64,000 bases of DNA from Roseburia lenta (GTDB lineage: Bacteria > Bacillota > Clostridia > Lachnospirales > Lachnospiraceae), in the NCBI RefSeq assembly GCF_014287435.1, contig NZ_JACOPG010000003.1, forward strand, positions 372,001-436,000. The letters are read 5' to 3'. Positions 60,289 through 64,000 of this stretch are shown piece by piece. Below the pieces are notes generated by a model that was not told the DNA's origin, searched no databases, and saw nothing but the letters and a program-made list of their open reading frames with translations. Numbering within the stretch: position 1 is the stretch's first letter; every line of letters starts with the position of its first letter. Made by a program: the position numbers and the translations under genes.

Positions 60289-62403
60289 ATGCAGATGCAA
60301 AACGGAAAAATTTCCCTGCGCCAGTATAAAAGACTGCTCTTTTTTGACATGGTCGGTCTGGGACTGGTCATCCTGCCGGATCTTCTGGCAAGACACGCAG
60401 AGCGTGCAGGCGGATGTTCTATCTTCCTGGGAGCCCTGCTCGCCAGCCTGTATGGCGGGCTTTTGCTTGCCTGTATGCGGGGCGGGGTACGTGATCGGTC
60501 CTGGCTCTATCTTCCCTATGGGATCTATCTGCTTTTCGTGGGAGCCTTTGGGCTATACCTTCTGGCAGACCTGGTGCATACCTTCCTGCTGTCGGAGGAG
60601 TCCTTTCTCCTGCTCACAGTCCTGATCCTGCTTCTGGTGCTCTATAGCAGGCGCGCCGGTCTGGAAGGGCGGGGACGGACCTTTGAGGTCTTGTTCTGGC
60701 CTATGCTCCTGCTTTTGATCATCCTATTGGCACTGGGGGCAAGCAGCCTGCGTGGCATGAATCTTTTCCCACTGCAGCTTTCCAAAAAGGGCTTTGCCTT
60801 TCTGGGCTGGTATCCTGCTTTTTTGGTCTTTTCCTCCTGCCAGTTTGTCTTTTTTATGGGGGATGGTCTGGAAGACGGCGTGGACCAGAAAGCCCAGTGG
60901 AAAGGAACCTGTGAGATGATCTGGCTGTCAGCCCTTGTCCTCTTCCTGACTTATGAGATGCTGCTTGGCTCTTTCGGCAGCCAGGCATTGGCGGCAGCGG
61001 AGACACCGATCATGATCTTTACCAGCAACATTGTCATTCCCGGCGGTTTTTTGCGGCGGCAGGAAGCCCTGGTGGCAGGCGTGTGTTTCGCGGGGCTGAT
61101 CGCTTTTTGCGGCAGTGGTCTGCATTATGGGATCTTCTGCATCAAGCGAGGGCTGGGACTGGAAAAAAAAGCACACAAGAAAGGGGAAAAGGCAGTTGTC
61201 TGGCTGTCAGCCCTTGCCATGCTTCTGATCAGTCTGGGACAGTATTATTACGGTAGAAAAAGCGGCGGACTGGTGGTGCTTCTGGCTTGGCTGTCAGCCC
61301 TTGCCCTGTGTTTTCCTTTTTTCCTGATGGAAAGGAAAAAGCGAAAAAGAGGGATGGCACTGGCGGTCCTTTGTCTGGGAATGGTCTTGTTTGGATGTGG
61401 CTGTAGTGTGCAGGAACTGGAAAATAAGAGTTTCCCTATGGTCATGACCCTGCGCGCGGAGGACGGCGACTGCGTGCTTACCTATAAATATATGGATCTG
61501 TCCCGGGTGTCCGAAAAAGAAAAGACCAAGCAGGGCAGTGATGAACTGACTGTACGGTCATCCTCCGTGAGAGGTGTCATCCGCCGTATGGATGAGAAAA
61601 ACGGAAAGATCCTAGACCTCAACCATGTCAAAGTCCTTTTGCTGGAGGCAGAATTTCTGGAAGAAAAGGATTTTATGCAGGAACTGGTGGAGATCGGAAA
61701 CAGCGGTGTGGATCTGCCGGGCAACATGATCGTTTTTGTGGCGGAGGATGTGGATGCCATCAGCAATCTGCAAGAAGAAATGGACGAAGATCTGGGCAAT
61801 TATCTGGCAGAGATGCTGGAGGGCAATCCCAATTACGAGGATACCAGCGGAGCGACTTTTAAGAGCCTGATCTGTGACTGGTACAATGGGGGCAGCAGTA
61901 CTATCCTGCCGAGTCTTGGCGTGCAGGACGATCTGCCGGTCGTGGAGGGCTACTATCTCATGCAGACCGACGTCAGTGGAGATGACCAGATCTTGCGAAA
62001 AGTGACCGCAGAAGAAGGCTATGTGGCAGGACTGTGCAGTGGTGCTATTGGCATGGTGGATATGGACGTGGACGGCGGGCAGATCCATCTGGAAAATGTC
62101 AAAGTCTCTTATGAATATACGGCGACAAACTCCGGTGTCGGCTGTCAGTTGACCTTTCGCGGAGACATCATACAAAAGGACAGCATTGATCTTTCTGCCC
62201 AGAAATTGCAGGAGGCTGCCGCTGCCTATCTGGCGGGCATGATCCAAAATGCATACGAGCAAAAGGGGCTGGATCTTGCCAACTCCTATGGACATCTGCG
62301 CTGCCATGATCTGGATCTTTATGAAAAATACCAGGGGCGGGCAGGGGCTTATCGGAAAGATCTGCATCTGGAAACAATCTGTAAATTCCGTGTCGTGGAA
62401 TAA
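60289..62403 (+). CDS. GerAB-GerAC fusion: germination permease joined to Ger(x)C protein
   Basis: One uninterrupted 704-aa frame holds two receptor subunits that are usually separate. Residues 1-348 form a permease of about ten helices of the APC/GerAB type (start KISLRQYKRLLFFDMVGLGL). Residues 349-372 look like a lipoprotein signal: basic RKKRKRG, hydrophobic core, then LFGCGC with Cys370 or Cys372 as a lipobox-like residue. Residues 373-704 match Ger(x)C proteins (SVQELENKSFPMVMTL, LDLNHVKVLLLEAEF, TFRGDIIQKDSIDLS). Each half has near-normal family length. ATG 60289 follows AAAGGAG. Whether the product is cleaved and lipidated is unknown. Confidence 0.88.
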   Translation: MQMQNGKISLRQYKRLLFFDMVGLGLVILPDLLARHAERAGGCSIFLGALLASLYGGLLLACMRGGVRDRSWLYLPYGIYLLFVGAFGLYLLADLVHTFLLSEESFLLLTVLILLLVLYSRRAGLEGRGRTFEVLFWPMLLLLIILLALGASSLRGMNLFPLQLSKKGFAFLGWYPAFLVFSSCQFVFFMGDGLEDGVDQKAQWKGTCEMIWLSALVLFLTYEMLLGSFGSQALAAAETPIMIFTSNIVIPGGFLRRQEALVAGVCFAGLIAFCGSGLHYGIFCIKRGLGLEKKAHKKGEKAVVWLSALAMLLISLGQYYYGRKSGGLVVLLAWLSALALCFPFFLMERKKRKRGMALAVLCLGMVLFGCGCSVQELENKSFPMVMTLRAEDGDCVLTYKYMDLSRVSEKEKTKQGSDELTVRSSSVRGVIRRMDEKNGKILDLNHVKVLLLEAEFLEEKDFMQELVEIGNSGVDLPGNMIVFVAEDVDAISNLQEEMDEDLGNYLAEMLEGNPNYEDTSGATFKSLICDWYNGGSSTILPSLGVQDDLPVVEGYYLMQTDVSGDDQILRKVTAEEGYVAGLCSGAIGMVDMDVDGGQIHLENVKVSYEYTATNSGVGCQLTFRGDIIQKDSIDLSAQKLQEAAAAYLAGMIQNAYEQKGLDLANSYGHLRCHDLDLYEKYQGRAGAYRKDLHLETICKFRVVE

Positions 62404-62442
62404 GGATTGTATAAAAGAAAAATTTGGTTGCATACTTTGGTT

Positions 62443-62472
62443 AGAAACATCGGATGGATGTCCGGTGTTTCT
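62443..62472 (+). other. Stem-loop before spoIIR
   Basis: A 12-bp stem (62443-62454 with 62461-62472, one wobble) with a six-base loop. No T-run follows, so it is either a weak terminator after the ger genes or a leader structure for spoIIR, which starts 31 nt later. Confidence 0.6.
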
Positions 62473-62503
62473 AATCTTAAGACAGAAAGAGCAGGAAGCA
62501 GAT

Positions 62504-63097
62504 ATGTATGCAAAAAGGAAAAATATAAGGATCGTGGCAGGACTTTTGATCGTAGGACTACTTGTCCTCATAGGGCAGAGCCGGCATTTGCAGGAGGACT
62601 ACGCCAGTGAAGTCTTTCGTTTTCATGTGATCGCCAACAGTGATACTGAGGAAGATCAGGCACTCAAATTGCAGGTGCGGGATCAGGTGGGGGCTTATGT
62701 TTCGGGATTGCTTGCGACAGCAAGCGATAAAAAGGAGACAGAGAGCATCATCCGTGCGCATCTGAAAGAGATTGAGAAGGTCGCGGGGCAGGAGATCGCA
62801 AAAGAAGGTTATACCTATCCGGTCACGGCGGCGATCGAGGATGTGGATTTTCCGGAGAAGTTTTACGGCATTTATCATTTGCCTGCAGGTAATTATACTT
62901 CCCTACAGGTGCGGATCGGTCAGGCGCAGGGCAAAAACTGGTGGTGCGTCATGTATCCCAATATGTGTTTTCGGGACAATACATATGAGGTCGTGGGAGA
63001 GGATGAAAAAGAGCAGATGTACCAGGTCTTTACCTTATATCAGTATAAAAAACTCATCGAGTCCGAGGACAAGCAGATCCGTTTCCGTTATCTCTGA
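62504..63097 (+). CDS. spoIIR: Stage II sporulation protein R
   Basis: Forespore-made signalling protein; in Bacillus it triggers SpoIIGA to process pro-sigma-E in the mother cell. An N-terminal hydrophobic helix (about 8-25) serves for export. The family core is FRFHVIANSDTEEDQALKLQ followed by VRDQV, then YPVTAAIEDVDFPEKFYG, GNYTSLQVRIG and NWWCVMYPNMCF. At 197 aa it has the usual length. GCAGGAAG supports ATG 62504; the longer open frame back to 62249 overlaps the ger fusion and is a shadow. No forespore promoter was identified. Confidence 0.93.
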   Translation: MYAKRKNIRIVAGLLIVGLLVLIGQSRHLQEDYASEVFRFHVIANSDTEEDQALKLQVRDQVGAYVSGLLATASDKKETESIIRAHLKEIEKVAGQEIAKEGYTYPVTAAIEDVDFPEKFYGIYHLPAGNYTSLQVRIGQAQGKNWWCVMYPNMCFRDNTYEVVGEDEKEQMYQVFTLYQYKKLIESEDKQIRFRYL

Positions 63098-63222
63098 TGT
63101 CCGTAAAATGTGCAGATAAAAATGCCATGGAAGAGAAGATAGGAATAGGGTATAATCCTATATGAGCCATCCGGGAAGCACCGGGGCTGACAGACTAAGA
63201 CAGAAAGACAAAGGATATACCA

Positions 63223-63645
63223 ATGGATAATCGTATTCTTATAGAAATGACAAGTATACAGACCGTGGATGGGCAGGCGGATACCAATCGGCTTACCTAC
63301 CACGGCAGATATCAGGAAACGGATGGAAAAGCAATCCTTCAATATATGCAGGTGGATGAGATGGGGCGTACCCGCAATAAATTGGAAGTCTGGGACGGCG
63401 GCTGCCGCATGACGACGACAGGAGATATGGGACGGGTCATGGAATTTCTTCCGGGGCAGCGCACAAGCACGCAGATGCGGACCCCTATGGGATGCATGGA
63501 TATGGATATTGTCACGCATGTCTATGAATTGGATGTTGTCAAGGAAAAAGAACCACACATGCAGATCTTACTGGTCTATGATCTCTATGTCGGTGGAAAT
63601 ACACTGGCAGAGAACCGGCTGGAAGTCCGTGTGCAACCGGCATAA
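63223..63645 (+). CDS. DUF1934 / YwiB-like beta-barrel protein
   Basis: A 140-aa soluble protein made mainly of beta strands (ILIEMTSIQTVDGQADTNRL, then YHGRYQETDGKAILQY, MQILLVYDLYVGGN). Length and pattern match the DUF1934 (YwiB-like) calycin-type barrel family. Biochemical role unknown. TATAAT at 63151-63156 may be its promoter. AAAGACAAAGG is a weak ribosome site. It ends in a shared terminator. Confidence 0.75.
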   Translation: MDNRILIEMTSIQTVDGQADTNRLTYHGRYQETDGKAILQYMQVDEMGRTRNKLEVWDGGCRMTTTGDMGRVMEFLPGQRTSTQMRTPMGCMDMDIVTHVYELDVVKEKEPHMQILLVYDLYVGGNTLAENRLEVRVQPA

Positions 63646-63656
63646 AGAGAGCAAAG

Positions 63657-63689
63657 AAAAAGGCTTGTCCGTATCGGACAAGCCTTTTT
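63657..63689. terminator. Bidirectional terminator at the convergent end
   Basis: Perfect 15-bp arms (63657-63671 with 63675-63689), three-base loop, A-run and T-run at the ends; it serves both the YwiB-like gene and the - strand gene. Confidence 0.95.
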
Positions 63690-63697
63690 GATATGTC

Positions 63698-64000
63698 TTA
63701 TTTGCTGGCATTGAGTTCTTTCTGCTTGCGCAGTGCCCAAGCACGAAGCCCCTTTTTCTTCTTTTTGCCATCTTCGGATTCTGTTTTTCCGTGCAATCCG
63801 CGAACACTTGTGATGTAAAGTCCGCTGACTCTTGCCTTGACTTCCTTCTTTACAGGAATCTCATCAAAGATCGTCGCATCACAGATCAGTGACATGACCT
63901 TTGGACCAACCTTGGCCTTAACGATCGGCAACTTGGACAACTTTGCATAGAAAGGTGTCTGTGCGATCACTTGCTCCGGCAGACCGGAATCTTTGATCCG
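63698..64000 (-). CDS. 3' part of an unidentified gene, runs off the window
   Basis: The - strand frame is open from the right edge to TAA at 63698-63700, giving at least 100 residues. The piece has a mixed strand/helix stretch (KLPIVKAKVGPKVMSLICD, then FDEIPVKKEVKARVSGLYI) and a very basic tail (GKKKKKGLRAWALRKQKE). A GTG at 63970 could act as a start, but codons before it continue in frame without a break, so it is more likely a C-terminal fragment. No family recognised. It shares a terminator with the YwiB-like gene. Confidence 0.55.
   Translation of the reverse strand, partial: RIKDSGLPEQVIAQTPFYAKLSKLPIVKAKVGPKVMSLICDATIFDEIPVKKEVKARVSGLYITSVRGLHGKTESEDGKKKKKGLRAWALRKQKELNASK

Noticed and set aside
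62249..62503. Longer N-terminus for spoIIR
   Set aside because: This part overlaps the ger fusion in another frame and lacks SpoIIR features; ATG 62504 has a ribosome site and signal-anchor start.
61612..62571. 319-codon minus-strand frame opposite the ger fusion and spoIIR start
   Set aside because: It is antisense to well-supported germination genes; its Cys/His-rich composition is typical of shadow frames.
1..64000. tRNA and rRNA genes
   Set aside because: Gaps were read for cloverleaf and rRNA-like sequence and none was seen; a covariance scan would be decisive.

Overview
The window looks like chromosome of a Clostridia-class Firmicute, most likely a gut Lachnospiraceae. The evidence is a moderate base composition, strong AGGAGG-type ribosome sites, a T-box leader before ileS, a perfect CIRCE element, a GerA-type germinant receptor and spoIIR, a crotonase as in butyrate formers, a BceRSAB-type peptide-sensing module, and the dnaE-pfkA neighbourhood. 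No rRNA, tRNA, CRISPR array, prophage or insertion sequence was seen. Most genes lie on the + strand in short operons separated by clear intrinsic terminators.

Layout: 1-5.8 kb holds the 3' part of asnB, hflX (-), an AlaX-type tRNA editing protein and pepT. 6.0-11.8 kb is a complete oligopeptide transporter operon (oppBCDF, then the lipoprotein oppA) behind a promoter and an attenuator-like hairpin. 12-18 kb holds a PfkB-family sugar kinase and a two-component/ABC module of the BceRSAB type with a candidate regulator box. 18-25.4 kb carries aspartokinase, a CarD-family regulator, a CIRCE-controlled heat-shock operon (hsp20, a zinc-finger-less DnaJ, clpB) and a polysaccharide deacetylase. 25.4-28.1 kb holds rarA and an aminotransferase.

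28.1-32.3 kb is the most unusual stretch. It is AT-rich. A GHKL histidine kinase and LytTR response regulator (-) are divergent from two tandem, mutually homologous four-helix membrane proteins of unknown function (+). Between them are two exact 9-bp direct repeats with a 12-bp gap, the geometry of LytTR-regulator sites, placed almost symmetrically between two divergent promoters. A 31-bp block (one mismatch) occurs both inside the kinase gene and just after the membrane-protein pair, so the module looks rearranged or acquired. No peptide pheromone gene was found.

32.3-43 kb is mostly metabolic: a GH3 glycosidase, proC, a short gene relic, crotonase, a CPBP protease (-), mutY, a GT2 glycosyltransferase, pncB (-) and two small membrane proteins, one with an Asn-Pro-Tyr-Gly repeat region. 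43-58.8 kb runs from T-box-controlled ileS (with glycogen phosphorylase close behind and no terminator between) through a patatin/CPBP pair, dnaE, pfkA, an rRNA methyltransferase, a small unknown protein, a small alarmone synthetase, ispE and a GntR regulator. 58.8-63.6 kb is a sporulation/germination cluster: gerAA, a single reading frame that fuses GerAB-like permease to GerAC-like lipoprotein, spoIIR and a YwiB-like protein. The window ends in the 3' part of an unidentified minus-strand gene.

All identifications come from reading the sequence and from recalled family knowledge. No database search was run.
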